A program made the position numbers and the translations under genes. The notes beneath the pieces are model-generated. The model was not told the DNA's origin. It did not search any database and was given only the letters and a program-made list of their open reading frames with translations. Shown here piece after piece: positions 1 to 9,478 of a stretch of DNA of 64,000 nt; position 1 is the stretch's first letter; each line of letters opens with the position of its first letter. The DNA comes from Candidatus Woesearchaeota archaeon (GTDB lineage Archaea > Nanobdellota > Nanobdellia > Woesearchaeales > JABGXB01). The stretch lies in NCBI GenBank assembly GCA_018675975.1, contig JABGXB010000002.1, positions 1-64,000 on the forward strand, in the 5' to 3' direction.

Positions 1-1
1 T

Positions 2-2593
2 ACTAATAATATTAATAATGAAATTTTAATTGATTATGTAGAAGATGGTCAAAATGTATTTTATATAAATAATAATATTGTTTATAATATTACAAAAAAT
101 GCAGATAATATAATTTTTAATAATTATACTCAAAAATATCCATCACAATTAAATTCATATTTACAAGAACAAATAAATGTTAAAAAAGCAACAACAGATA
201 AATTAATACTTAATAGTATTGAAAATTTTGATTTAGTTGAATACGATTTAAATAATGTAAAATATTCAAATGGAACACACATAGTTGATGTAAATACATT
301 TGATTTTGCAAACTGGGATTATGATTTTACACCACATATAAATAATGAACGTACATTTTTATACTTGCATAAAAATAATAAGCAATTTTGGTTAAATAAT
401 AATACAGTATATAATGTAACTGATTTTAATGCTGATATTGATAATAGTATTGAAAGTGCATATGAAGAAAAATATCCTTCTGAACTTTTTGTTTGGTTAC
501 AAGAACAAATAAATATTAAAAAAGCTACAACAAATAAATTAATACTTAATAGTATTGAAAATTTTGATTTAATTGAATACAATGCTAATTATGCAAAATA
601 TTCAAATGGAACTGAAATAGTTGAAATTAGTATAGTTGAATATACTGACCTAGATGATTTAAAAAATAAATTTAGTCAGTTTGAAATATTAGTTAATACT
701 GAAAATGAAAATGAAACATATGTTGATAATAATAATAATATAATTTGGATTCATAATAATACAATATATAATATTTCAAGTTCAGGAATTGTATTTGATA
801 ATTATATTCAAAATTATAATTCAAATTTAAAATTAGTATTAAAAAAAGAAATTGATTTTAATAAAAGAACTCAAATTGTTAACTCAATTGATTTAACTTT
901 TATTGAACAAAGTTCAATTGAACCAACAGTTATTAATGAAGATTTTAATTATACTATAAATGATGATGAATTTTCATATATTAATAATAATTACGACATG
1001 ACAATATTAGAATTTAATACAAATAAAATTGGAAATTATACTATTTTTATGAATCAATTAGATTTTGATATTGATTTAATTTTATTTAGAGAAAATGAAA
1101 AAATAATTTCTCAATATAAATTTAATGAAGCTGAAAATTTTAATTTTGAAAAAAATAATAATGATGGTGAAAAAATTTATATTGTTTTAATAAAATATGA
1201 AAGATATTTTTCACCCCCAACAATGGAAGAATTACCACAACTCCCTTTAGCAACAATTAATATCAAGAGAAATGGTATTGGTTGTTTTAGTCAAGTTAGT
1301 AATGTGTGTCATACAGATGGAAATATTTGGTGGAAAAATAGTTGTAATGAATTAGAAGAAATTAAAAATTCATGTTCATATGGTTGTACAATTGATAATG
1401 ATCAAAATATTTGTTTACAATGTACACAAGACTCACAATGTTCAGTTGGTAGTGTTTGTCAAAGTAATACTTGTGTTCAAGTGGAAGAGGTTGAACAAGT
1501 ATCAAGTTGTTCTGAATTTAAAGACGCTATTGAAAATGATATAAATATTAATATTACAAATGATATTGATTGTCAAGATTTTGAAAAAAATAAATGGAAT
1601 ATTCCAAGTTATTCAAAAACTATTGAAGGTAATGGTTTTACAATAAGTAATTTAGTACATAATTATAGATCTCGAAATTCAAAGGAAAGATCAGGAATTA
1701 TATTGAATTCAGATAATGCAAAAATGCAAAATGTTAATTTCAAAAATTATCATGTCTATTGTAGAAGTTCAAATTGTGGTTTAATTTCAGAAGGAAAAAT
1801 AAATTTAGAAAATGTTAATTTAACAGGATCAGTTAGTGGAGGCAATAATGTTGGCTCAGTAATTGGTTCTGGTTCTTTAATTGCAAATAATGTACAATTT
1901 CAAGGAACAGTAAAAGGAAATGATAATGTTGGTGGAATTGTTGGAAGAATGAATCCATATGAAGAAAACAATATTGAAAAAATAAAAGTTGATGCTACAA
2001 TTAATGGAAATGAATATGTAGGTGGGCTATTTGGTTCATCTTCAGCTGGTGGAACAAATGTAGCGAATTGTGTAGATACACATATTAATAATTCATACAT
2101 TAATGTAAATATAAATTCAAATGCATATTCTGGAGGAGTATTTGGTAAATGGGCTTGTAAAAATGGAATTATTGAAAATGTTTATGTAGATGGAAGTATA
2201 AATGCACGTAATTTTTATACAGGTGGTTTTAGTGGAGAGTTCGGATATTTCAGTGCATTTTTAAAAGGAGATTTTTTATTTGGAAAAATAAAAAATTCAT
2301 TTACAAAAGCATCCGTAGGAAATAAGTATATCAAAAAATATAAAAAATCAGGAGTTCGTTGGGGTTCATTTGGACCAGTACATCACTTTATATCATCATG
2401 GAATCATAAGTGGAAAACTTTAAATCAAGATGCAAATGATTGTTATTTTATTGGAAATGATATTAGTGCAGATGGATTGTGTAAAGGATTAAATGAAAGT
2501 GAATTAATTAATGTCAATTCATTTCAAAATTGGGACTTTGAAAATACATGGAATATGACTAATGAAGGACCAAAATTATTAGCATTTAATTAA
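2..2593 (+). CDS. Large repeat-containing surface/secreted protein, 5' truncated by window edge; internal tandem repeats, Cys-rich module, C-terminal GLUG-like beta-helix repeats
   Basis: Frame is open from base 2 (TNNINNEILIDYVEDGQNVFYINNNIVYNI...) through the listed ORF 365..2593. Repeated LQEQIN[VI]KKATT[DN]KLILNSIENFDL; Cys-rich CFSQVSNVCHTDGNIWWKNSC...; repeated NVGGIVG/YVGGLFG/YSGGVFG/YTGGFSG. Confidence 0.8.
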   Translation, partial: TNNINNEILIDYVEDGQNVFYINNNIVYNITKNADNIIFNNYTQKYPSQLNSYLQEQINVKKATTDKLILNSIENFDLVEYDLNNVKYSNGTHIVDVNTFDFANWDYDFTPHINNERTFLYLHKNNKQFWLNNNTVYNVTDFNADIDNSIESAYEEKYPSELFVWLQEQINIKKATTNKLILNSIENFDLIEYNANYAKYSNGTEIVEISIVEYTDLDDLKNKFSQFEILVNTENENETYVDNNNNIIWIHNNTIYNISSSGIVFDNYIQNYNSNLKLVLKKEIDFNKRTQIVNSIDLTFIEQSSIEPTVINEDFNYTINDDEFSYINNNYDMTILEFNTNKIGNYTIFMNQLDFDIDLILFRENEKIISQYKFNEAENFNFEKNNNDGEKIYIVLIKYERYFSPPTMEELPQLPLATINIKRNGIGCFSQVSNVCHTDGNIWWKNSCNELEEIKNSCSYGCTIDNDQNICLQCTQDSQCSVGSVCQSNTCVQVEEVEQVSSCSEFKDAIENDININITNDIDCQDFEKNKWNIPSYSKTIEGNGFTISNLVHNYRSRNSKERSGIILNSDNAKMQNVNFKNYHVYCRSSNCGLISEGKINLENVNLTGSVSGGNNVGSVIGSGSLIANNVQFQGTVKGNDNVGGIVGRMNPYEENNIEKIKVDATINGNEYVGGLFGSSSAGGTNVANCVDTHINNSYINVNINSNAYSGGVFGKWACKNGIIENVYVDGSINARNFYTGGFSGEFGYFSAFLKGDFLFGKIKNSFTKASVGNKYIKKYKKSGVRWGSFGPVHHFISSWNHKWKTLNQDANDCYFIGNDISADGLCKGLNESELINVNSFQNWDFENTWNMTNEGPKLLAFN
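161..612 (+). repeat. Two in-frame direct repeats of about 116 bp (161-276 and 497-612, offset 336 bp)
   Basis: ttacaagaacaaataaat[g/a]ttaaaaaagc...ttaatacttaatagtattgaaaattttgattta...aaatattcaaatggaac occurs twice, nearly identical. Confidence 0.9.
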
Positions 2594-2597
2594 TTTG

Positions 2598-3794
2598 TTA
2601 ATTACACATAATAAATTTAATAAACATAGTTGCATAACTACCCTTAGTTAATACAAATTTAAATTTTAATGTTTCTTTATCAACTAATTCATAATTAAAA
2701 TTATTTGATTTTAAAAATAAATTTCTGTAATCACCTTCTAAACTAATTTGAGGAAGTTCATTTAAAATAAAACTTCTTTGATTAATTTTAAATTCATTAA
2801 AAAAATTATCAATTTCAATTTTTATTTCATCCAAAATATTTACATCAAATTCATTCTCCAATTTTTTTATATCATCATAAAATGAATTTAATAAATTTGG
2901 ATCATAACCAATTAATGGAATTTTTAAATTAATCAATTTATTTATTTTCTCTATTTCAAAGTCATTAAAAAAATAAATATTTTGATTGATATTTTCAATA
3001 GTACAAATTTTTGTTTTAAATAAAATATCAATTAATTTTCCCGAAATTAAATTATATAAATAACTTTGAACTGAATGTAAAAATATCTTTAATATTTTTG
3101 GATTAATTGTATTTAATGCACGAATATGATCAGTATTACTTTTTTGTAATTCTTTAACTACAGCTTTTTCATAATTGTGAAAATCATCAATATTTAATTC
3201 ACAATCAATAGTTTCCATTTCAAAATCAATATTAGACTGTTGTTTTATTAAATTATAATTAAATTCTTTAAAATTTTTATTCAATAATAAAATACCTTGC
3301 TTGAAATTATTTTTTGAAAATCTTTGAGAATCAAAATAATTAATACAAGGTATAAAACCTAATTTAATTTCTATCTTCTTTAATAAATTTAATTTAGAAA
3401 TTGTTAAATCCAATTGTTTTATACAACTTACTCGAATTTCAAATTCATTATTATCTAAATCACCAATTTTTATTGGATTTTCACTCCAACCAATAAATTC
3501 TAATTTTATATCTTTATCAATTTCAATATTACACATAGATTCAGTATATCTATTTAAAGAAATGTACTGACTTGTAATACCATTTTTATCTTTAAGACCT
3601 GCAATACCAAATTGTTTTACACTAATTAAAAATACTTTTGCAATTTTATATAGTGCATCCATTGTAGTAAAATTTGATTTTGTTAATTTTAAAATTACAT
3701 ATTTATGATTTTTATCAGGTTTATTTTTTAATTTTGATTTATTTATAATTTCATTTACAATAAAATCATCATCAGTTTGTTTTATTTTATACAT
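2598..3794 (-). CDS. truD: tRNA pseudouridine(13) synthase TruD
   Basis: TruD motif QFGIAGLKDKNGITSQYISL; INPKILKIFLHSVQSYLYN; about 400 aa. Confidence 0.88.
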   Translation of the reverse strand: MYKIKQTDDDFIVNEIINKSKLKNKPDKNHKYVILKLTKSNFTTMDALYKIAKVFLISVKQFGIAGLKDKNGITSQYISLNRYTESMCNIEIDKDIKLEFIGWSENPIKIGDLDNNEFEIRVSCIKQLDLTISKLNLLKKIEIKLGFIPCINYFDSQRFSKNNFKQGILLLNKNFKEFNYNLIKQQSNIDFEMETIDCELNIDDFHNYEKAVVKELQKSNTDHIRALNTINPKILKIFLHSVQSYLYNLISGKLIDILFKTKICTIENINQNIYFFNDFEIEKINKLINLKIPLIGYDPNLLNSFYDDIKKLENEFDVNILDEIKIEIDNFFNEFKINQRSFILNELPQISLEGDYRNLFLKSNNFNYELVDKETLKFKFVLTKGSYATMFIKFIMCN

Positions 3795-3882
3795 AATTAA
3801 TAGAAAATTAAGCTATTTAAATGCTTTTTTAATATTTAGAATAATTTATAAATGAAAAAACATTATTTCTAATGAGGGGTAT

Positions 3883-4344
3883 ATGGCAGATTTTGAAATT
3901 AATCCACTAATTTTTATATTTTTAGGGGCAATCATATCATCAATTTCAACAGGAATTGTATATATACGAAAGGATTATGTTTTTTTAATATTTTTTCTAA
4001 TTGGAATTGGATTTTTAACTTATGGATTAGTTAAAAGAAAACACTATCATCAATATATACAAAAATTAGAAAAGAAAACAAAAAAACAAATAAGAAATAT
4101 ACCTGGAATTAATAATAATTTAAATAATAAAATAAGCTCAAAACAAAAATATATGCAAACAAAAAATAATGTACATCATCAGTCTAAAACAATATTTTAT
4201 AATAATTTAAATAATAAACATCAAAAAAGAAATTATATAATATTAAAACATTGTTCACATTGTCATAATCATCATAATGAAAATGAATATATATGTAAAA
4301 AATGTAATAATAGGCATTTTTATTATATGACACACCATAAATAA
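3883..4344 (+). CDS. Small membrane protein with two N-terminal TM segments and a C-terminal CxxC...CxxC zinc-ribbon-like tail
   Basis: Hydrophobic N-terminus; CSHCHNHHNENEYICKKCNNRHFYY; SD-like gaggggt upstream of ATG. Confidence 0.6.
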   Translation: MADFEINPLIFIFLGAIISSISTGIVYIRKDYVFLIFFLIGIGFLTYGLVKRKHYHQYIQKLEKKTKKQIRNIPGINNNLNNKISSKQKYMQTKNNVHHQSKTIFYNNLNNKHQKRNYIILKHCSHCHNHHNENEYICKKCNNRHFYYMTHHK

Positions 4345-4414
4345 ACATATATAATTACAATTATTATTTCTAATATTTCAAAAACTTAATAAAATATGGA
4401 ATTTCAAAAATCTC

Positions 4415-5668
4415 ATGAACAATTTTAAATATTCTCACATAGCAGACTGCCACATAGGTGGATGGAAAGATGATAAAATGAAAAATATGTCATTAAATTG
4501 TTTTAAAAAAGCAATTGAAATAAGTATAGAAAATAATGTTAATTTTATATTATTGGCAGGAGATTTATTTAATTCATCAATACCTTCAGTTGATAATTTG
4601 AAAGAAGTTGTTAAAATATTAAGATTATGTCTATATCGAAATATTCCAGTATATACAATTGCAGGAAGCCATGATTTTTCACCATCAGGAAAAACAATAA
4701 TAGAAGTATTAGATAAAGCTGGTCTTTTAATTAATGTATCTCGTGGAAATATAGTTAATGATAAATTAGAACTTGATTTTACTGTTGACAAATTAACAAA
4801 TGTAAAAATAACAGGCATTGTTGGTAAAAGAGGCGGACTTGAAAAAAATATTTTTAATAATTTAAATAGAGAAAAATTAGAAATAGAAAATAATTATAAA
4901 ATTTTTATGTTTCATACAGCAATTACAGAAATAAAACCAGCTGGATTGGAAAAAATGGATTCAACATCAATATCAACATTACCTAAACAATTTAATTATT
5001 ATGCAGGTGGACATGTACATTATGTGTTTAAAAAAGAAATGAAAATAAATAATGGTAATTCATTATTGACATACCCAGGTCCAACATACCCAAATAATTT
5101 TAAAGAATTGGAAGATTTAAAAAAAGGCACATTTTGGATTGCTAATGTTGAATTCAATAATAATGAATATAAAACTAATATTGAACTAATCGAAATACCA
5201 AGCCCAGAAGTTAAATGTTATAATATAGATATTGATGGAAAATCAGTAAATGAAGTTAATAATTTACTATTTGAATTATTTGATGAAAATATAAATAATA
5301 AAATTATTACAATTAGAATTTATGGACAAATAAGCTCTGGAAAAATATCGGAAATAAATTTTAAAAAATTAATATCATATTTATATGAAAAAGGTTCATA
5401 TTTTGTTACAATTAACACAAACAAATTAAAAAGCAAAGAATTTGTAAAATATAAAATTCATATTAAAGACAATATTGATCTTGAAAAAAGTATTATAGAT
5501 GAACATTCTGATAATATAAATATAGATTTCTTAAATACAGACAATAAAAGTGCTTTAATTAAAACATTAATTAATTCTTTAAATACTAATAAAATCGAAG
5601 GGGAAAAAATAAATAATTTTGAAGAAAGAATATTTGATGAATTAACCAATATATTAGAAATTGAATAA
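4415..5668 (+). CDS. Mre11-like DNA repair exonuclease (calcineurin-type metallophosphoesterase)
   Basis: Phosphoesterase motifs IADCHIGGW, LLAGDLFN, AGSHDFS, GGHVHY. Confidence 0.85.
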   Translation: MNNFKYSHIADCHIGGWKDDKMKNMSLNCFKKAIEISIENNVNFILLAGDLFNSSIPSVDNLKEVVKILRLCLYRNIPVYTIAGSHDFSPSGKTIIEVLDKAGLLINVSRGNIVNDKLELDFTVDKLTNVKITGIVGKRGGLEKNIFNNLNREKLEIENNYKIFMFHTAITEIKPAGLEKMDSTSISTLPKQFNYYAGGHVHYVFKKEMKINNGNSLLTYPGPTYPNNFKELEDLKKGTFWIANVEFNNNEYKTNIELIEIPSPEVKCYNIDIDGKSVNEVNNLLFELFDENINNKIITIRIYGQISSGKISEINFKKLISYLYEKGSYFVTINTNKLKSKEFVKYKIHIKDNIDLEKSIIDEHSDNINIDFLNTDNKSALIKTLINSLNTNKIEGEKINNFEERIFDELTNILEIE

Positions 5669-5798
5669 TAAATAAAAATAATATATATAATTCAAATAAA
5701 ACAAACAAATTCAAGTATGTATATACTTATAATTTAAATACTTTACAAAACATATTATTATTGTCAAAACACACATAAATACATATTAGGTGATTTAA

Positions 5799-6542
5799 AT
5801 TAAAATTATAATTACAGGAAAACCAGCCTCAGGAAAAGGAACAGTTGGAAATTTTATTGCAAAAAAAATGAAATTAAAAGAAATAAGTATGGGTAATATT
5901 ATTAGAGAAAGAATAAAAAAAGATAAAAAGTTAGAAATTCTTGTTAAAAAAAAAATGAATGCTGGAAAATTATTACCAGACAAAGTAATGAATGAAATTG
6001 CAAAAAAATATTTTAAACAAAATAAAATCAAAGATAATTTTATTTTTGATGGCTATCCAAGAACATTATTAGAAGCAAAATATATTACAAAATTATTTGA
6101 TTTTGATCATATAATAGAATTAAATATTACAAATAAAGAAGTTGTAAATAGAATCAAGAAAAGATTAATTTGTGGAGAATTTTCATATATAATTGGAAAA
6201 AAATATAAAATAATTTCAAAAAAAGTTAAAGAGTTAAGAAAAAAAAAAGGATTAAATAGCAAAGAAATAATAATTAAAGTAAATAGCTTATGTCCAAAAA
6301 CTGGAAAAATATTAGAAAAACGTAAAGATGATATGCCATTGAAATTAAAAACAAGATTAAATGAATATAATAAAAAAACAAAACCAATATTAAAATTTTT
6401 TAAAATATATGCAAAAATGATTGAAAATAATAATAAAATAAAAAAAAATGAAAAAAAAATTCCAAAAATTAATATAATAAATGGAATGGGTTCAATTAAT
6501 AAAATACAAAAAAAGGTTTATGATTTAATAAAAAATGGATGA
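5799..6542 (+). CDS. adk: Adenylate kinase-family nucleoside monophosphate kinase; N-terminus extended upstream of the listed ATG to include the P-loop
   Basis: IKIIITGKPASGKGTVGNFIAKKM is encoded directly upstream of the listed ATG; in-frame stop at 5796-5798; FIFDGYPRTLLEA and KRKDDMPLKLKTRLNEYNKKTKPIL motifs. Confidence 0.82.
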   Translation: MKIIITGKPASGKGTVGNFIAKKMKLKEISMGNIIRERIKKDKKLEILVKKKMNAGKLLPDKVMNEIAKKYFKQNKIKDNFIFDGYPRTLLEAKYITKLFDFDHIIELNITNKEVVNRIKKRLICGEFSYIIGKKYKIISKKVKELRKKKGLNSKEIIIKVNSLCPKTGKILEKRKDDMPLKLKTRLNEYNKKTKPILKFFKIYAKMIENNNKIKKNEKKIPKINIINGMGSINKIQKKVYDLIKNG

Positions 6543-7200
6543 AAATATATTAAAAAGAAGATCATGTAAAAATTATTTACAAATTCCAATTGAATGGAGT
6601 AAATTAGTGAATATTTTAAAAGCAGGAAGTTTGGCCCCTAGTGCGGGAAATTTACAAAATTGGAAATTTATAGTTATTCAAGAAAAAGAAAATAGACAAA
6701 AAATAGCTAATTCATGTTTATTTCAAACATGGATGAATCAAGCACCAACATATATTATTGTTTGTGGTAATTTTCAAATGGCACAAAAATATTATTTTGA
6801 AAGAGGAAATATGTTTACAATACAATCATGTGCTGCTGCAATGGAAAATATGCTTATTGAAGCGACCAATCAAAAATTAGGATCTAATTGGGTAGGTGCA
6901 TTTGATGAACAAAAATTAAATGAAATTTTAGAAATTGAAGATGAATGGAAAATATATAGTATTTTAACATTAGGATATGAATCTGAAAAAACTGAAATGC
7001 CAAATAAATTAGAATTAAAAGATCAAGTTTATTTTGAAAAATTTAAAGAAAATCAATATGAAGCATCATTATTTCCAATTTCAAATTTAAAAAATGAAAT
7101 TAATAATCAAATAAATAAAACAAAATCAGAAATAATTGGACAAAAAAATAAAATTCAAAAAAAAATAGAAGAAAATAAAAAAAAATTATTAGAAGAATAA
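6535..7200 (+). CDS. Nitroreductase-family protein with charged C-terminal coiled-coil extension
   Basis: RRSCKNYLQIPI...LKAGSLAPSAGNLQNWKFIVI; C-terminal NKTKSEIIGQKNKIQKKIEENKKKLLEE. Confidence 0.82.
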   Translation: MDENILKRRSCKNYLQIPIEWSKLVNILKAGSLAPSAGNLQNWKFIVIQEKENRQKIANSCLFQTWMNQAPTYIIVCGNFQMAQKYYFERGNMFTIQSCAAAMENMLIEATNQKLGSNWVGAFDEQKLNEILEIEDEWKIYSILTLGYESEKTEMPNKLELKDQVYFEKFKENQYEASLFPISNLKNEINNQINKTKSEIIGQKNKIQKKIEENKKKLLEE

Positions 7201-7276
7201 CAACCAATAAAGCATTAAAATTGAACGTATATCAATAATGAAATTTCAAAATCAAAGATGAAACTAAAAACCAGAA

Positions 7277-7294
7277 TTGAATTTTAAAATTCAA
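7277..7294. promoter_or_regulatory. 18-bp perfect palindrome (candidate operator) upstream of the wHTH gene
   Basis: ttgaattttaaaattcaa equals its reverse complement; a 10-bp palindrome tgaaatttca lies at 7239-7248. Confidence 0.5.
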
Positions 7295-7334
7295 ATATGA
7301 TATTTTTATATATAATAATAAAATATTATTTTTT

Positions 7335-7868
7335 ATGGATGGTGTAGAAGTTCTTGAAAAATTAATTGAAAAAAAGTTATTATTATTAATAAAAACAATA
7401 TTATCTGAACCCAATAAAGAATTTTACCTCCAAGAATTGTCTGAAAAATCAAAAGTACCAATTGCTACCACTTTTAGACTATTAAATAAGCTAATTGAAC
7501 TTAAATTAATAGAAGAAAGAAAGATTAGTAGATTTACAATATATAAGTTATCAAAGAACAAAGAAATAGAATTCTTAAGCAAATTGTTCAAATTTGAGAT
7601 TGATCCAATAAAAGAATTCTCCGACCTTGTAAATGCAAAATTTGCCATTTCTTCAATATATCGACAAGGTGAAAAATCAGACAAAAAATCTAATTTAGTC
7701 ATATTAGGTTATGATATAGAAGCTAATCAAATTTCGGAAATTGCAAAAGAAATAAAGGTTAATTATAATTATTTAATTAATTTCATAATACTTACACCAG
7801 AACAATTTAAACAAATGGAAAATATGGGAATAAATACAAACAAACATCATTTAATATATAATAGTTAA
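7335..7868 (+). CDS. Winged-helix transcriptional regulator
   Basis: EFYLQELSEKSKVPIATTFRLLNKLIELKLIEERKISRFTIYKL wHTH pattern. Confidence 0.75.
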   Translation: MDGVEVLEKLIEKKLLLLIKTILSEPNKEFYLQELSEKSKVPIATTFRLLNKLIELKLIEERKISRFTIYKLSKNKEIEFLSKLFKFEIDPIKEFSDLVNAKFAISSIYRQGEKSDKKSNLVILGYDIEANQISEIAKEIKVNYNYLINFIILTPEQFKQMENMGINTNKHHLIYNS

Positions 7869-8021
7869 TTTAGTTTCAATTAAACTCCAAAAGAAAAAAA
7901 TAAAACTAGTTTTCATAACAATAAAAAAACAATAAAAAACCTTATAAATGAAAAGGCCATAAAATTAAGTATAGGCTTTAAATGTTTGATGTTATAGTAA
8001 AAGAGGTTATCAAAAGTAAAA

Positions 8022-8087
8022 TTGAATATTGTTTATTGAAATGAACAATTTTTGATTGAGAATAATATTCAACACCTAATTATAGGT
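8022..8087 (+). promoter_or_regulatory. Two adjacent potential hairpins in the ftsZ leader
   Basis: ttgaatatt (8022-8030) pairs with aatattcaa (8064-8072); accta-atta-taggt hairpin at 8074-8087. Confidence 0.4.
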
Positions 8088-8114
8088 CTAAAAAATAAAA
8101 AGGTAGGCGATAAA

Positions 8115-9191
8115 ATGGAATTTGTGATTGAAAATGCTTTGAAAAATGCAGAAGAGAGTATGCCACAAAATAATGAGATTGGGCATGCAAATATAAAAGT
8201 AATGGGCACCGGCGGTGCAGGATGTAACATGGTTAATTGGTTACATAAAAAAGGTGTGCAAGGCGCAGAAACAATCGCAATAAACACTGATATGCAACAT
8301 ATTAATATGATATCAGCAGATAGAAAATTCTTAATAGGTAAAGAAGTAACTAAAGGATTAGGTGCAGGTGGATATCCCCAAAAAGGAGCAGAAGCAGCTA
8401 AAGAATCACTAAATGAAATTAAAGAAGTTTTAAAAAATTCCGATATGGTTTTTGTATGTGCAGGAATGGGAGGAGGTTCAGGAACTGGATCAGCACCTAT
8501 AATTGCAAGAGTTGCTCAAGATATGGGAGCAATAGTTATTGGAACAGTTACAATGCCATTTAAAATCGAAAGAGCAAGAGTTGACAAAGCAGAATATGGT
8601 CTGGACATGTTAAAAGACGTATGTGATACTGTTGTTGTAATAGATAATAATAGATTAGTTCAAATTGCAGGAAACTTACCTGTACAACAAGCATTTGCTG
8701 TAGCAAATGAATTAGTTTCTACAATGATTAAAGGTATTGTTGAAACAATTGCAATTCCATCATTAGTTAATTTAGATTTTGCTGATGTAAAAGCAGTTAT
8801 GACACAAGGTGGTATTGCATCAATTGGAATGGGAATTTCAGACACAAATAACAGAGTACCTGAAGCAGTAAATGCAGCACTTACAAATCCATTATTAGAT
8901 ATTAGTTATGAAGGATCAAGTGGAGCAATTATACAAATTACAGGTGGACCAGATTTAACATTAGATGAAATTAATATGGCAGGTGAATTAGTTACAGAAA
9001 ACATGTCAGAAAATGCAAATGTTATCTGGGGTGCACGAGTAAGTGAAAATATGAAAGGAAAATTTTCAGTTATGACTATCATGACCGGTGTAAATTCACC
9101 ATATTTAATGGGAAAATCCCAATTAAAAGAAAGAGAATCAAAAACTAAAACTTTCTCTGATGAATTAGGTATTAACCTGATGCATCATTAA
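8115..9191 (+). CDS. ftsZ: Cell division GTPase FtsZ (likely start 8115; the ORF track starts at 8052)
   Basis: Tubulin/FtsZ signature CAGMGGGSGTGSAPIIA; NIKVMGTGGAGCNMVN; SD-like aggtaggcgat just upstream of ATG 8115. Confidence 0.95.
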   Translation: MEFVIENALKNAEESMPQNNEIGHANIKVMGTGGAGCNMVNWLHKKGVQGAETIAINTDMQHINMISADRKFLIGKEVTKGLGAGGYPQKGAEAAKESLNEIKEVLKNSDMVFVCAGMGGGSGTGSAPIIARVAQDMGAIVIGTVTMPFKIERARVDKAEYGLDMLKDVCDTVVVIDNNRLVQIAGNLPVQQAFAVANELVSTMIKGIVETIAIPSLVNLDFADVKAVMTQGGIASIGMGISDTNNRVPEAVNAALTNPLLDISYEGSSGAIIQITGGPDLTLDEINMAGELVTENMSENANVIWGARVSENMKGKFSVMTIMTGVNSPYLMGKSQLKERESKTKTFSDELGINLMHH

Positions 9192-9232
9192 ATGCCTTAA
9201 TTTTTGCCCCCACAAAAAAATGGCTTAATCTT

Positions 9233-9263
9233 TTCAAGGGATTCAATCCCTTGAAATTTTTTT
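9233..9263 (+). terminator. Hairpin with T-tract downstream of ftsZ
   Basis: ttcaaggga-ttcaa-tcccttgaa (9-bp stem, 5-nt loop) followed by attttttttatt. Confidence 0.75.
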
Positions 9264-9265
9264 AT

Positions 9266-9478
9266 TTAATTAGAACAAGAATCATAATTAGATTTCAAAT
9301 TAAAATTTAATAGATTTAATTGAAGATTAGTATTAATAGTTTTATTTAATTCAAATAATAAGTCATCATTTAATTCAGTAGAATTAATTTCAATATTATT
9401 TGCATAAGCAATTCCAATACCAACAGTTAAAAAAAATAATATTAACAATAAATTAATTATAATTATTTTGAATTTCAA
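9266..9478 (-). CDS. Short signal-peptide/membrane protein of unknown function
   Basis: MKFKIIIINLLLILFFLTVGIGIAYA signal-like N-terminus; TTG start adjacent to the upstream gene stop. Confidence 0.5.
   Translation of the reverse strand: MKFKIIIINLLLILFFLTVGIGIAYANNIEINSTELNDDLLFELNKTINTNLQLNLLNFNLKSNYDSCSN

Noticed and set aside
1900-2100. Minus-strand ORF opposite the repeat protein; similar antisense ORFs at 4435-4818, 8069-8287, 12403-12594, 47237-47515 and 47804-48001
   Set aside because: All lie antisense to well-supported CDS, show low-complexity translations and no domain motif.
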